Source: Nitzschia sp. pyKryTriq1
Lineage: Eukaryota; Bacillariophyta; Bacillariophyceae; Bacillariales; Bacillariaceae
DNA length: 64,000 nucleotides
Reading direction: 5' to 3'
Assembly (NCBI GenBank): GCA_956465555.1
Contig: OY101118.1
Coordinates: 2,873,751 to 2,937,750, forward strand
Part shown: positions 19,573 to 31,553 of the stretch, in pieces
Numbering within the stretch: position 1 is the first letter of the stretch
How the letters are laid out: each line of letters opens with the position of its first letter
Program-made: the position numbers and the translations under genes
Notes under the pieces: model-generated
Told to the model about the DNA's origin: nothing
Database searches by the model: none
Seen by the model: only the letters and a program-made list of their open reading frames with translations

Positions 19573-21211
19573 TTGGGCAGCGCCGTCATTGTACTCTAAA
19601 AATGGACGCCCACCTATTGTGCAAATCACATCGTGATCTATGACTATCTACTACATCAGAAAGGCACGGAAAACGAAATATTGAATACCGCAACAGTTTG
19701 GAATAGACGAACAAAATAAAGGAGTAGTGGAATCAAAGCACCTGAACCCTGACAAAAAACTATCTCTGAACTACCCGCTAACTAGTAGCTAGAAAGAAAA
19801 CTTAAATTACCTCTATGGCTACTACGAGCTCTACGCAGTAGACACTCTCCTTTCCCTTCTTCGGGGAGTCATAGTAAAAAGGAAGAGTCATAAAATAAAT
19901 TTGCAAGGTCGGACATCGATAGTGTCCCATCAGTTGTTCTCTCCAGCATCGCTTTCAGAGTATCTTGGGAATTTCAGGTAGTAGCAGAACAATTGAAGGT
20001 GGCAGGCCCCAGTCAGCATGACTCCTCTAGACTCCATATATTGTAACATCTTGGACACTGTATCCTGATTCATTCAATATTTTCAGATGGATCGAACTTG
20101 GGATTTCATCATTCATAACAACTATTCGACTACTGTACCAGTACCGGTACTGTACGACCGATCCTTTCCTTCTTGACATCCAAGATGGTCGGCAATACCT
20201 AACGTATACATTTATGACAAGTCGGTCTTGTCCCTGATATCCAAGACCACTACAGTACTTCACGATTACAAGAGATTTCATCCTCCTCGAGGACAGAGCC
20301 AGAGAAAAATAATAGTCAAAATCAATCTACATTAATCACGAATTGGATCCCGTTACTACGAGTCGTTGCACACGCATGCAGGCAAGCTTCTGCAATAATG
20401 ACCAAGCGAAGGGCACGGTTTTCTAGTCTGAAGGGCATATTTTTACTGTTCTCACCAAGATAGTATCACGACTGATGAGGGCTTGCATCATCTTCCTGTA
20501 TGCTGCTGCGAGGTGGCTCGCAAGCTCGACCTTCACTTCAATCTGGGATCCGGGCCTAAAAAATGGTTCGTTGTTGAGAGCCAAGGCAGGGAGAAGCTGC
20601 TGCATGCTGTAACCCTTGTGAGCTCTTCGCTCTACGGTACTGGAACGTACGCAGAGAGTCATAATGTCCCGCTGGGGTAGAAAAAATAATGAGGTCCTAC
20701 GAGTTTGTGAACCAACGACTTATGGCATGGAAACCATAATGATGGAAATATACAACGCCTATGGGGCATTAATTGCTGACTATATTGCTCTCTCCTTTTT
20801 AGTCATTCATGCATGGGAAAATCTGCGTACCGGCAGAAGAGTACATAGCAGAGAGAGGGACATACAAAAGGCATTTAATCTCTCTCTTGGAGGGAGAAAA
20901 AAATGAGGTCCTACTGTACGAGTCTGTGAACCGCGACTTTATATGGCATGAGACACCATAATAATGATGGAAATACAACGCCTCGAAGGGCCCGAATGTT
21001 GGACATGGAACAAGAATTCCATAAATAAATTTCCATAAGTGAAGCGAAACATATTGTTATTATTGTGAACTACCGCCGAATCTATTACTCCGACCACGTT
21101 CATTTTTGGTTTATCGTTTTGGCGTTGTTTCTCGAAGACAATCGGCAGTCTCACAACAAAATTTTAGGATTTCTATTGCACCCCAAGAAGAAACACTGCA
21201 AAACTAAAACA
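19573..21211. other. 1.6-kb intergenic region, no supported gene
   Basis: Between two plus-strand genes. It contains a GTACCAGTACCGGTACTGTAC word near 20135-20155 and a diverged direct repeat (listed separately). A minus-strand frame at 20423-20662 (79 aa) has somewhat protein-like composition but no family match and no neighbouring exon I can identify. I leave it as unsupported. Confidence 0.5.
20675..20991. repeat. diverged direct repeat pair, about 95 bp each
   Basis: Copy 1 at 20675-20767 and copy 2 at 20890-20991 share the order AGAAAAAA..ATGAGGTCCTAC, then GTGAACC..CGACT, TATGGCATG, CACCATAAT or its variant, GATGGAAAT and TACAACGCCT, with scattered substitutions and small gaps. I judge the identity at roughly 80-90 percent by eye. 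The 120-bp spacer is purine/pyrimidine-rich (CTCTCC, AGAGAGAGGG). This looks like an old local duplication rather than a mobile element: I see no target-site duplication or terminal inverted repeat. Confidence 0.75.
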
Positions 21212-24200
21212 ATGAGGTTTCCGCCCATCGCAGCATCTTGCTTGCTTGTGGCCCAGGCCGGTCTCCTGTTGGTATCAAATGTGGATGGTGCTGCTGGGTG
21301 CTGCTCCCAGGATCACAAGACCTGTATCCCCAACGAATGCACCGGCGGCGCAAGCAACTGCGAAGGAGGTGCTTGTTGGAGCGATAAGACTCTCCTGTGG
21401 TTACCTGGTGGGGGTTCTGAAAACAACCCCCAGTGCATCAAGCGGTGGGGGGACGGTTGTCAAACCGCCAATATCTGGTGGCCTGGTCCTTCAGATAACC
21501 CTTCCCTCTACTATGCTACTGCCGACAACTCGAAGTGTTGCGGTACTCTGATTTGTGACGTCAAGGCGGGGGACAAATCATGGTGGCACTGTAACCATCC
21601 TCTCGAGATTTGCGGTTCGTATGGGGCTAACGACTGCCCAACCAACAACAATTGCCAAAAGGTTAATGGGAAGTGTGTCCCCAAGAACTCCAACTTCTAC
21701 CACACCGCACTTTCTGGTGCTCAAGCACAAACACCTGCTCCGACCCCGGGTCCAACTCCAGCTCCTCAAGTACCGCAGCCTACCGCCGCGCCCCTGCCTT
21801 GCAACAGTCGCAACGGGTCAAGCAAATGCGAAGAAGATGGCTTATGCCTATTCGTGAAGGGCAACTGCCAACCTGTCTATGGCGGCGTAGGGTCGCAGGA
21901 CGACATTTGCAAGGTCACCCTCACAGAAGACACGGAGAGGGACTTGATCTACGCCGATATCCCCGGCCAAGGGTGTTCGGAGGGCTACATCTGCGCTGTG
22001 GTCAATGGAACAGGCGTTGAAGGAGAAGAGGTAACGGGCTCGTGCCAGCCAGAACTATGCATGGGCAAGAAGGTCCCTGGCAATTGCAACGGAAACAATC
22101 CCAAGGACGACGAGTGCGTAGCCACCACCGAAAGGGTGACGATTTGTCACCGCACTTGCTCTGAGACCAACCCTTGGGTTCGAATCACCATTGATGAAGA
22201 CGCTTGGGACGGACAAGGCTGTGGACATCAGCAGCACGATGTTCGAGACGAATGCTCGAACAAGGCCCCCTGGACCGCATGGGGACGGCGCCGCAAGGAC
22301 TACTTGCTCAAGAGACACGGAACACGTGCCGAAGTAGCAGCGGCTCTTGGCAACAACAATGCAGCCGAGAAGGCGTACTGGAAGAAGTGGGAGCACGCGT
22401 GTCCTTCCGTACGCAATGGAAACTGCTGCAGCATGAACCTTGCAGATGAGAATCCCTGCTGTGGGGACGATTCGTATGCTCCGGATTCCCTTGTCTCGTG
22501 GGCAGACACGACCCCGGATTCCTACTGCCCGGCAGTGAACAATCTCGGAGAAGGTTACAGTGCAGCAATTGGATACAATGGAACCTTCCCCGTTCTGTCA
22601 AGTACAGGTCTCAGCCGAAGAGGAACGGACGATGCAATCACGGTCCTCATCGGAGGAAACTACGTCGCACCAGCTGCAGCTGAGATTGAAGGAAAGGTAG
22701 TGGTTCTTGGTGACTTCCTGATTGGTAGCAGCGGAACCAATTCTATTGGTAAGTTCGCAAACAAAATTGAATGGCACCGACTGCTTTATTGTGACTCACT
22801 TTGTTCTGAATATTTCAGGCCATGCCGGGGTTGGTAGCGGCATCTTCCCCAGTGTCCCAGGGGTCCATCTGCAAGTTGGAGGTAACCTCGATGGGGGCAA
22901 GAAAGATGGAGAAACCTGGTTTATGAGCGGGGCCAGCGTGGAATACGGCGGCAGCTGTATCAGCAATCCAAGAAACACCCGCAGAACTTCAAGTGGATGG
23001 TCCTACCCTGATAGCAAGGCTTGCGGATCCATGTTTGTCCCGGACGTGGCTGGTGCATCCATTAGCCAGAAAACACTCAACCCAACTCCTTACTTGCAAC
23101 TCTTCGATGAGCTCAGAGATAAGTCCGACTACTGGTATTCTCTTGTGCCCAATGGAGTGGTGGAGCAGAACGGTCAAGTGGTCCGGCTGAAGGCCGTGGA
23201 CAACAACTGTGTTCAAGTCTTTCTTTTGGAGCATTCCCATCTAGCGACCCTCGAACTAGCCACCTGGGGTGAATTCTACTTCAATGCCAACTTGAGCGGC
23301 AAGACTATTCTGATCAACGTGTCTCCATACGATGCCACTGGTGCTTTGAAGGACGAGGTTGTCGTCAATGGCATTTCGCGAATGTATGACCCAAATAATC
23401 AGAGTGATTATAACTTCTCCCCGGCTTTCAAGTCTTCCATGTTATGGAACTTCAACAGAGCCCCGAAGGTCGTTCTCGGCCCCGATGGCAATCTCCAATT
23501 TCCTGGATCCATCCTCATTCCATGGGGAGGTTTGGATATGCACTGGGTTGGACAAGATGGTCGGACTCTCGTCTATGGTGACGTTTTGCACGACAAGGCT
23601 GGCTCCGAATTCCACAACTATCCCTTTGATCCTCCTTGCCCATTGCCCTTGGACCCGAAAGGGCCAATGCCAGACAGCTGTTACGAGGACATCCCCGCAC
23701 CGCCCACCACAAAGCCAACAACACCTCCAACGGCTGGACCTACTGCAACTCCCACTGCAAAACCTACTGCAAAGCCTACTGCGAGTCCCACTCCCGCACC
23801 TGTTGCCGCTCCCACTGCAAAACCTACTGCGATTCCCACTTCCGCACCTGTTGCCGCTCCCACTCCAAAACCTACTGCAACGCCCACTTCTGCACCCATC
23901 GCCCCTCCCACTGAGAGTCCTACGGCTAGACCAACCCATCCTGGCGAATGCCCGTTTGTCACTCTGGACTTCACCAACTTACCCAATCCCATGGCTGATT
24001 ACTACGGTCAATCTCCTACCTTTCAGGCGGGTGATTACCTGTACGATCAGCTCTGGTACAGTCATGGAGTGAAGGTCTCGGCCCGAGTCAGAACCAACAG
24101 TCATAAAAACTCGAACATGCCATTCATTCCTCGCTATGACCGCGATGAAGGCAAATGGATCTACGAAATCAACCAAAACACCAATGACCCTTCGTCGGGT

Positions 24201-25855
24201 GGTGCGGTGCGCCTTTTTGATACCATGAGACCCACTTGGAACTCCATCCCTGCCTATAACCAGCCGCTCTGTAATAGCAATGCTGGTGAGGGCGATGAGG
24301 ACTTGGGAGCGCCCAATCATCAATGTGAAGGAGGTGGACCCGGTAAGTTGAATCAAGGAGGAAGATGCAATAGAAAGAAAGATTTGTGCGTGTATACATA
24401 TATTCTCAACCGCTCTTTGCTTGTTGCCTTGTCATCTCATTTCAAAACGCAGGAGAGGGACCGGGAGGCGCGCCCCTTTTGTCCAATGGTACAGTCAATC
24501 CGTATGCAAATTGCGTTCCCCTTGGCTTGGTCAGCATCATTCAAGAAGCAGACAAAACCTGTCCCGACGATACTGCCAAAGGTGGCTACATCACTTTCAC
24601 CTTTCGCGAGCCGGTCGAGCTGTCCTTGACGTCCTTGCTGGATATTGACGAAGGCGGAAACAGCCCCGTGTTGGTCGTCTCTCAAGGAGCACAGAAGAGC
24701 ACTCTGAGCACCAAGCCCACTGGCGACAACGGGCTTTACCCAGTGGACTTTGATGCAGGTGTATACACCGCTGTCACCATGGTGGATGTCAAGTACATCG
24801 GATCTGGCAGCATCAATTCCTTGGTCTACCGCTATTGCCCCGAGACTCCCACGCCCGAAATTAAGATTATCAAGTACGCCGGTCCACCAGGAAGCTGTAC
24901 TGCCGGAGGCGTGAGCAGCCTTCAAGATGACTTGTACACCGTACCCTCCACTTCCGACAACTGGGCTTACTGCTACGAGATTAGTATCCCCGAGAACAGT
25001 GGCGAGTGCTTGTATGACGTTCAAATGAATGACCCTGCTCCAAAAGGCGGCCTTCAAAACCATTCGGTCACCCAACTTTCCGAGCTTCTTTGCCCAGGAG
25101 ACACTGTGTACGTTTCGGGAGAATCAATTTCGGGATCACTGGCACCTGAGGGGTCCATCAACGCCACTGTGGTTGGAAAGGGTTATTATTCCGGCCAAGA
25201 GGTGAATGACTCCGATCCAGCCGCTGTGGACATCTACGACGACATCATCCCGACAACTCCAACTGCCAAGCCGACTTGTACTCCGGACGGTGGTGTGTCG
25301 AACCCAGGCAGTGGATACTGCCCTGCCCAGTCGGGCGTGAGTGTCCTTCAAGTGCAAGGCGCGTCTGGTTCTCCCGAAGATCTGGACATTCTCTGGGACA
25401 TTACCGGAGCGAGTGACACTGAATCATCATCAGTTCAGTTCCATGTCCAGAACCCCTTTGCGGCCACCACCAGACTATTTGTCAAATACCACGATCCTGC
25501 TGGAGTGGCAGGTGCTTCGTGGTCGTCAGCCTGCGACGAGCACATTTTGGAGCCATGTGGCGGTACAACATCCGTACCCATCACCGCCAATTGTCTCCAA
25601 GCGCACGGAAGCCCCGTAACTTTGGTCCAACTATATTTTGTCGACGCAAGCGCATCCTTGACGGATGAGATATTTGGACCCGTTATCATCGATCAGTGCT
25701 GCCATCCTGGAGATATTCCCTCCACCAATGTCGCTCAATATACCTTCCAGATTCGATGTTCGTGTCCTGAGGTGCAAGTACCCGAAATCTCGCGGAGTAT
25801 TCAACGGATCTCTGCTCGTGTCCCTACACGACTATTGCGAGGCGCCGATGATTGA
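21212..25855 (+). CDS. large secreted protein with choice-of-anchor A domain and Pro/Thr-rich linkers
   Basis: Three exons: 21212-22748, 22819-24342, 24453-25855 (introns 70 and 110 bp), 1487 aa. A signal peptide (about 1-27) leads to a Cys-rich part (28-150), a PT linker and more Cys-rich sequence with VTICHRTCSETNPWVRI at about 312, a motif I know from bacterial secreted proteins. A choice-of-anchor A domain (adhesin-type beta helix) spans about 445-786, with TVLIGGNYVAPAAAEIEGKV, VHLQVGGNLDGG, PGSILIPWG and the diagnostic HNYPFDPPCPLP end. A mucin-like run of A/TPTAKPT-type units (about 804-886) leads to a second beta-rich domain (TLDFTNLPNPMADYYGQ) and a C-terminal Cys-containing region. 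No membrane span or GPI signal is seen. I infer a cell-wall or mucilage adhesive protein. Confidence 0.88.
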
Positions 25856-26382
25856 TATGGTCGCCTTTCCACACAAGAGAAATCAGATCAATAGATACAA
25901 AAACAAAAGGTGCAGGATGTTTGCGAAGGAAGACATTCGTTCATTCGATTTTACATTGTTTGCCTGGCAAAACTAGATACATAAAACACTATATTAATAT
26001 TCCATTGAATCCAAAATTATATTTCTGGCCCCTTATTGTGATAGCGACGGCCAGCAAGACGAAAAAATGAGAAAAACCTAAAATCTTGTGCCGACACGGG
26101 GCAAGCGACCATGACCCTTTGGGTCCGTTCGCTTTCTTGGGATTAGCTCTCTGGAGTACTCCTACAACTTCCTTGACGATGAAAAGCTTCATATTATACC
26201 TAGCTACGAAATCGGCAAAGGAAATAGCTTGTACTTCGAAACGTACATCATCCAGCGCTCACAAAAGGCCTTTGCTTTCAGCTGGGTCTGCTGTCGGTTG
26301 TACAAAAAAGAACGGCTGTGCTGTCCTCCATTTCTGCCCCAAAGACGACCCATAAAGTGATTTGTACCAGCAGTATCACCCA
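25856..26382. other. convergent intergenic region, nothing seen
   Basis: About 530 bp between the stop of the secreted protein gene and the stop of the minus-strand hydrolase gene. It serves as the 3' untranslated region for both. I see no gene, repeat or structured element. Confidence 0.55.
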
Positions 26383-27516
26383 TCATCCCGCCACTGTCCC
26401 CTCAAAACTTTTCAGACAAAATTCCAGACCCTCCTTGACGCCATCCCGTGTCATTTCGTGCATCCCGTAGGCCACGTTCATGACTTCGGAGATTGCCGAC
26501 TCATCGGCTACCAGCGAATCCTTTTCCAACGCCACGAGCGGGGGTGCATCATTTGTTGTTTTCCTGAGCGCCTCTCTCCAATCGGATCGACGAGGATCTC
26601 GGAGCAAATATCCATCCTTATCTAGAAATCCTTCCGTTTGCAACCTCTTTACCATCTTCGTAGATTCTTCTAGATCGATCCCCGGAACTCGAGAGGAAAA
26701 ATAGTTGGGTCGTATCGGAAGAGATGGTAGACGAATGTGACGACTGCGGATTTTTGAAGTAGTGCCTTGATCTACCAAAAGGTTTGCATTCGTATTGGTT
26801 CTTTGATCACGGTTCATGGTGATGTATACTTGGCACGAAACTGCCTTGTCGATTCGTGTTGCTGCAATTTGTGAAAGAAATATATTGACAGCGAGGCCAA
26901 ATTGTTGTTTTAACGGCGTACCGATCCCACTCACAAACGCACCTCCCGAGCTGGCTCCAAATGCCACGATGGAAATCGGACCATGGTGTCCCACCCTAGT
27001 GGTTGTTTGGTATCGTTTCGACAATTCTTGCAACACCCGCCCCACCGGCTCAATATCATTCTCCAAACTCCAACATTTGAATGTTCGATCGGTGGACGAA
27101 ATTGCGACCACTACAAGACCATGGTCCAGGCCGATTTGGACGATGGCCTGTTCTTCCGGTAATCCAATGCACCCTTCGCAATCCGTAAACCAGTCCGTGT
27201 GGGAGTGCGAGCATCCGTGTGCCACAAAGAGAATCCCTTGTACCGTTCTTTCCGATTGGGGTTCGGCAAACAACACATCAATTTCTTGGATAGTTTCTCG
27301 ATGCACAACCACGGGATCGCTGCTGATGCTAGCCGCAAGGGTCAAAGTGGAAGATGCGTCTACAGAATTTGAGAATTTTGTCAGCGAGAAATTCTGCCAC
27401 ACAAAGCCAAGGGAAATGACGAATATAACGATCGACGCGCCTTGGCATCGTTTGTTGGTGCTCCAGTGCGGACCCCCGGGATCCTTATTCTTTGATGGAA
27501 CGTTGATTTGTACCAT
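26383..27516 (-). CDS. membrane-anchored alpha/beta-hydrolase-fold protein
   Basis: 377 aa from the first ATG (27516), single exon. One hydrophobic segment near the N-terminus (ASIVIFVISLGFVWQNF) makes it a probable type II membrane or signal-anchored protein facing the lumen or outside. The hydrolase core shows GILFVAHGCSHSHTDWF (His-Gly oxyanion region) and a nucleophile elbow IVAFGASSGGAFV, with Ser in the G-x-S-x-G position. A candidate catalytic His is in AYGMHEMTRDGV near the C-terminus; the acid is not obvious. A Cys pair in FTDCEGCIGLPEEQ may be a disulphide. Substrate is unknown: esterase, lipase or peptidase are all possible. The gene is divergent from the TerC gene, with 1.06 kb between starts. 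Confidence 0.7.
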   Translation of the reverse strand: MVQINVPSKNKDPGGPHWSTNKRCQGASIVIFVISLGFVWQNFSLTKFSNSVDASSTLTLAASISSDPVVVHRETIQEIDVLFAEPQSERTVQGILFVAHGCSHSHTDWFTDCEGCIGLPEEQAIVQIGLDHGLVVVAISSTDRTFKCWSLENDIEPVGRVLQELSKRYQTTTRVGHHGPISIVAFGASSGGAFVSGIGTPLKQQFGLAVNIFLSQIAATRIDKAVSCQVYITMNRDQRTNTNANLLVDQGTTSKIRSRHIRLPSLPIRPNYFSSRVPGIDLEESTKMVKRLQTEGFLDKDGYLLRDPRRSDWREALRKTTNDAPPLVALEKDSLVADESAISEVMNVAYGMHEMTRDGVKEGLEFCLKSFEGTVAG

Positions 27517-28577
27517 TGCGGAAGAAATGGTCAAAGGAACAAGTTTCGTGATCTTTCATACAGTATTTCTTGTGACTTTGCGTTTACAGGAGATGGGAGT
27601 TTGGGAGCATCACGATGAAAACAAAAGTAAAAGTGCATCGCATCTCATCGTCGATCATAATATTATACAATGTACAATATCCAAAAGAACAAAGATCTCG
27701 TTTATGAGAAAACCTACTGACGACGTACAGGCACGATCGAATTAATCGACACATATTCCGACCACTCGGACCGATTTTCACCAATCATACAGCCTCACTA
27801 TGACACTCGTATGTACCGGTACAGTACCTGGTACCTGTACAGTACCAGCATCTAGCATTGGAACACGACGTGGCATCTGGGAAGAATCATTCGACGAGTT
27901 CCATAAACACGATGAGTCACGCGAGAAAAATGCTTATCGAAGGGAAGCTGACGCATTCATGGAATTCGATTCATACGACTGACCATCATCGTATGTGGAC
28001 GACTCCTCGTGGACCACGAAAGAATGTCATACAGTACACGTACAGGTACGTACCAGGTACGTGTACGGCAAGAGACAAGAGCGTTGCGGTGGACGCACTG
28101 CGCGGACACGTTGCCTCTTTTCGCTGATGCAGATGCACCACCACATATGGGGATGTTGGATGTTGATGACAAGCTATCTAGCCCTAGTAGTATGTCAACA
28201 TGCTCGGTCGGTGTTCGACTTTCATTCCACACCAACCAAAATCATACTGCCAGCATTTTAAAAAAAAGTAAAGTTACACAGCATTGACACATTCCTACCG
28301 GTACCCTAAAAGTCCAGAAAGAAACGATCTGCTAACAACCCTTTGCTTCCGAGCAAACGATCAATTTATATTCCTACCAGCGATAAGAAGTGTCTCCCCG
28401 TGGTTGTATTATTTTCTGCGCATCATTCCTTTTGTGGTTTGGCCCAGTGGAATTGCTCACAATAATACCCAATCCACCGTCACTGTGTTGCCACTGGACT
28501 GATACCGGAATATTGAGTTGATTCGAGCCATCCTTTTCTGTTTGATTCTGCCACACTCGGAAACACATACTTTGACA
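27517..28577. other. 1.06-kb divergent promoter region with three GTAC/ACCGGT clusters
   Basis: Clusters of self-complementary words lie at 27811-27850 (GTACCGGTACAGTACC and following), 28030-28073 (ACGTACAGGTACGTACC and following) and 28295-28304 (TACCGGTACC). The outermost lie about 295 and 275 bp from the start codons of the hydrolase and TerC genes. No coding frame is supported. Confidence 0.55.
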
Positions 28578-29873
28578 ATGAGGGGTGTGATCAGAGTACT
28601 AGCCGTGATCAGCACGATCCACCAAGGCGTTTCAGGGTTTGCATTCACATCATCTCCGACGACTCACTCTACTCGATCGGTACAATGGCTGCCGCATTAC
28701 AATGTTGATTCATCGAGAGGTAGCTGTCACCAAAGCCGGCGCCAAAGGTTGTCCCGAAGATATGGAGACAAGGACTTGGCAGAAAGAAAAGGTATCGAGA
28801 AAAGCGAAAAGAGCACTGCCACAAAAGGCTCTATAGGAAGCGAAGGTGTGGGGCTTGCTTCGGTGGCCCTGTCGCAGCAAGAGGCGGCCGAAGAATTCAT
28901 TGAAACTACCGAAGACTACATTCTTGCTCTCAAACGGACCTTCGTGTGGGTCGCAGCGGCCGTTGCCTTTGGAGCGGGTCTTTCATTCTTTGACAGCCCT
29001 ACCACCTCTGAGGAGTTTTTTGCTGGGTATTTGTTGGAGCAAAGTCTGAGTATTGATAATCTTCTGGTCTTCCTACTGCTCTTCGAGTACTTTCGAATCC
29101 CCACTGCCTATCAGAATCGAGTGTTGAACTGGGGTATCTTCGGCGCCATTTTCATGCGAGCTATCATGATTGGAGCTGGTGCCGTGGCCATTCAGCAATT
29201 CCATGCTGTATTGCTCGTCTTTGCATCCATTTTAATATTTTCTTCGGGCAAAGTTCTTATTGGCGGAGACGACGACGAGGAAGAAGATTTCTCTCAAAAT
29301 ATGGTCGTAAAATTCTCCAGCAAGTTTATCAACTCGACCGGCAAATTCGATGGTGACCGATTCTTCACCGTAGTCGACGGTATTCGACTGGCAACGCCCA
29401 TGTTTCTTTGCATGGTCGCCGTCGAATTGAGCGATGTCATCTTTGCCGTCGACAGTATTCCAGCCGTCTTTGGAGTGACAGAAGTGAGTACTGTAGTCTT
29501 GGGTTGTTTGATGGAATCATGATTGTTGGATCTCATTCTTTCTGTTTTTTCCTCTTGAAAGAATCCTTTGGTGGTTTTTAGCTCCAACATGTTTGCCATC
29601 ATGGGTCTACGAAGTTTGTATACGATTCTGTCAAAAGCTGCGTCAGAACTCGAGTATTTGGAACCCGCCGTGGCTATTGTATTAGGCTTTATTGGTACCA
29701 AAATGGTGGCGGAATATTTTGGCGTCATCGTACCCACGGAATTATCCTTGGCCGTAGTGGCGACGTTGTTGAGCGGTGGTGTCATCGCATCCCTCGTTGA
29801 CAAAAAAGACGAACTCGTTGAAGAACTTGTTCCTGACCTACTGGACAAAGACGACGGCGCCTCCAAAAGCTAG
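28578..29873 (+). CDS. plastid TerC-family integral membrane protein
   Basis: Exons 28578-29483 and 29562-29873 (78-bp intron), 405 aa. The join reads AVFGVTENPLVVFSSNMFAI, matching the TerC consensus. A signal peptide ends in GVSGFAFTSSP with the Phe motif, followed by a basic Ser-rich transit region, so the protein is probably plastidial. Eight or so membrane helices follow, with the family's conserved acidic motifs SLSIDNLLVFLLLF and EL..VIFAVDSIPAVFGVT, thought to bind metal ions. Plant plastid TerC inserts thylakoid membrane proteins and is essential for thylakoid formation; bacterial members deal with tellurite or manganese. I infer a thylakoid biogenesis or Mn-handling role. Confidence 0.92.
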
Positions 29874-30528
29874 ATCCCAGCTTGCCCAAGATCGTAATAC
29901 CACACACTACACTTGCAGCACGCAATCAAAATAGCTACGATGCGATCTGATTATGCTTCACACTTGTAAATATTTCATATATAGAAGCCTTTCCACTCTT
30001 TGTGCTGGAGTATTTAGATCATATCCTCTTGGTCGCATTAGCTTTTCCCGTGCCGAAGTATGCGCAGAGGTAGCTAGAGACCTCCGGATCGACCGCAAAG
30101 TAGAGCGAAAGAAGTGTCCCCCTTCAGCTACTTGTACTATGGCGACGAATAATATTGCAGGCGATGGAGTTCAATTCGACGTGATGTATGGGCAAGAGAG
30201 CAAATCAAAAGTGCTCACCCGAGTACTACAATTTCCATTTCCAGTACCACCGGCCACAATAATTGTCAAAAACTATAATAAACGTACTCGTAGACTACTA
30301 TGCTGACACATCCTGGATACCCTAACATACATAGTACCGCTCCAGCAAAACGACAGTCCGTGTCACTCAAAAGAAAACCAATGCCATCATACACGGAAAG
30401 CGTCACCGCAGTCCAAAAAGAAAAATTTCGGCCCTCATCGTTAATCCGCATAATGTCTTTTTTGTGATGCAGAGTAATTTTATCTTGCCCTTTTTCCCAT
30501 TCGTGCGGCGATTTTTCATTTTTTCTGT
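29874..30528. other. convergent intergenic region, no supported gene
   Basis: About 650 bp between the TerC stop and the stop of the minus-strand MUB gene. A plus-strand frame from the ATG at 29953 to 30306 is open for 117 codons, but its product has no recognisable domain and its composition does not look coding, so I do not call it. Confidence 0.5.
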
Positions 30529-31553
30529 CTAAAGAATGATACAGGCACATCCTTGGTCGGTTGGACTAGCACCACTGGTGTTATTTCTGGAAGCTGCAGG
30601 TCCTCCGGTACCTCCAGCACCACTTGCACCAGCTCCTCCTCGACCACTCTTACTTTCGCCAGAATGTTTGGAAGACCCCACTTCCACCGTTTCTGGTTTG
30701 ACACTCACATTAATAGGAGTGGGGTGCGTCTTGAATACAGGCACCTGGCAATCCTCCAGTGTTCGCGTATCAGGCATTAACATTCCTTTTCCCATGCATA
30801 TCAGCCGCAATCGATCGCCACCTGAACAACCAGGCAAGTCTACAATATAAATATTTCATCATGAATGATAATGATGGGTGGAGAATGAGTGAGTTCTTGA
30901 TTGAAGAAACAAACAAAAAATGATGGCCGACAAACATAATATTTCAAGAAGCATCCATCGCCCTTCTTTCCACATTTACAACATTCCCCGGATACTTTTC
31001 AACCCAGAATAATGAATGAAGCTACGTGTACGTGATGCACTTGAATTTGAATCTCGACAGTCGGTCAGTGAGTGAGTGAGTGAGTGCGTGCTTACATACC
31101 TTCTGGCCAGACGGATAACAGTGCCCCCTTTACTTCACTGACTGTATCCGCAGGCTTGCATTCGACTGTTACAGTCAACCCATCACGGTTCGCAAACAAA
31201 AATCGGAGTGTAATCTTGTTGGGGTCGTACTTGTATGGAGGTCTTGATCGCTTACTGGTACTGACCACCGGTGCGGAAGTAGTAGTAGTAGTAGTAGGTG
31301 CTTCTTCCACCACGGGTTTTTCCGCCGGAGCAGGAGAATCACCATCATTTGTAGAACCATTCATTTCAGTCGTCGTGGGTGACTCTGCTTCTGTAGCCGA
31401 ACCAATCGTAGATGTTTCTTCTGGTTTGTCGTCTTTGGTTTCCTCCTCTTCCGCCGCCGCCTTTTCGCTTCTGCCCGTCTCCGCCGCTGGAGTGGAAGCA
31501 ACGGGTACTGGTTCGCCTGATGGGGCAGAATCTGCTGGAGTTGCCTCTGTCAT
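30529..31553 (-). CDS. membrane-anchored ubiquitin-fold protein (MUB/UBL3), prenylated
   Basis: Exons 31553-31100 and 30839-30529 (260-bp intron, the longest here), 254 aa. The join reads SVWPEGDLPGC. The first 110 residues are a low-complexity Ala/Glu/Thr/Pro extension. The ubiquitin-like domain (about 115-210) reads KITLRFLFANRDGLTVTVEC, DTVSEVKGALLSVWPEG, RLRLICMGKGMLM and TLEDCQVP, the hallmarks of MUB/UBL3. After a Gly/Ser-rich linker the protein ends CACIIL: the last four residues are a CaaX box whose final Leu favours geranylgeranylation, and the upstream Cys may be palmitoylated. It should sit on the plasma membrane, where plant MUBs recruit E2 enzymes and animal UBL3 directs proteins to vesicles. 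The long N-terminal extension is unusual: known members are about 120 aa. Confidence 0.93.

Noticed and set aside
20085-20110. tRNA-like T-loop sequence (GTTCGATCC on the minus strand)
   Set aside because: The flanking bases cannot form a T stem and no acceptor or anticodon arm can be drawn.
20423-20662. Minus-strand frame of 79 codons in the 1.6-kb gap
   Set aside because: Composition is mildly protein-like but there is no family match, no flanking exon and no context. Insufficient for a gene call.
21212-25855. Idea that the secreted protein is a lytic polysaccharide monooxygenase because of its Cys/Trp-rich start
   Set aside because: I could not find an N-terminal His or the copper-brace pattern after signal cleavage. 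The domain hallmarks fit choice-of-anchor A instead.
26816-27745. Plus-strand frame of 309 codons over the hydrolase gene
   Set aside because: Antisense to a protein with a clear hydrolase motif. The product lacks any domain and its composition is shadow-like.
29953-30306. Plus-strand frame of 117 codons between TerC and MUB genes
   Set aside because: No domain, no coding-like composition, lies in the shared 3' region of two genes.
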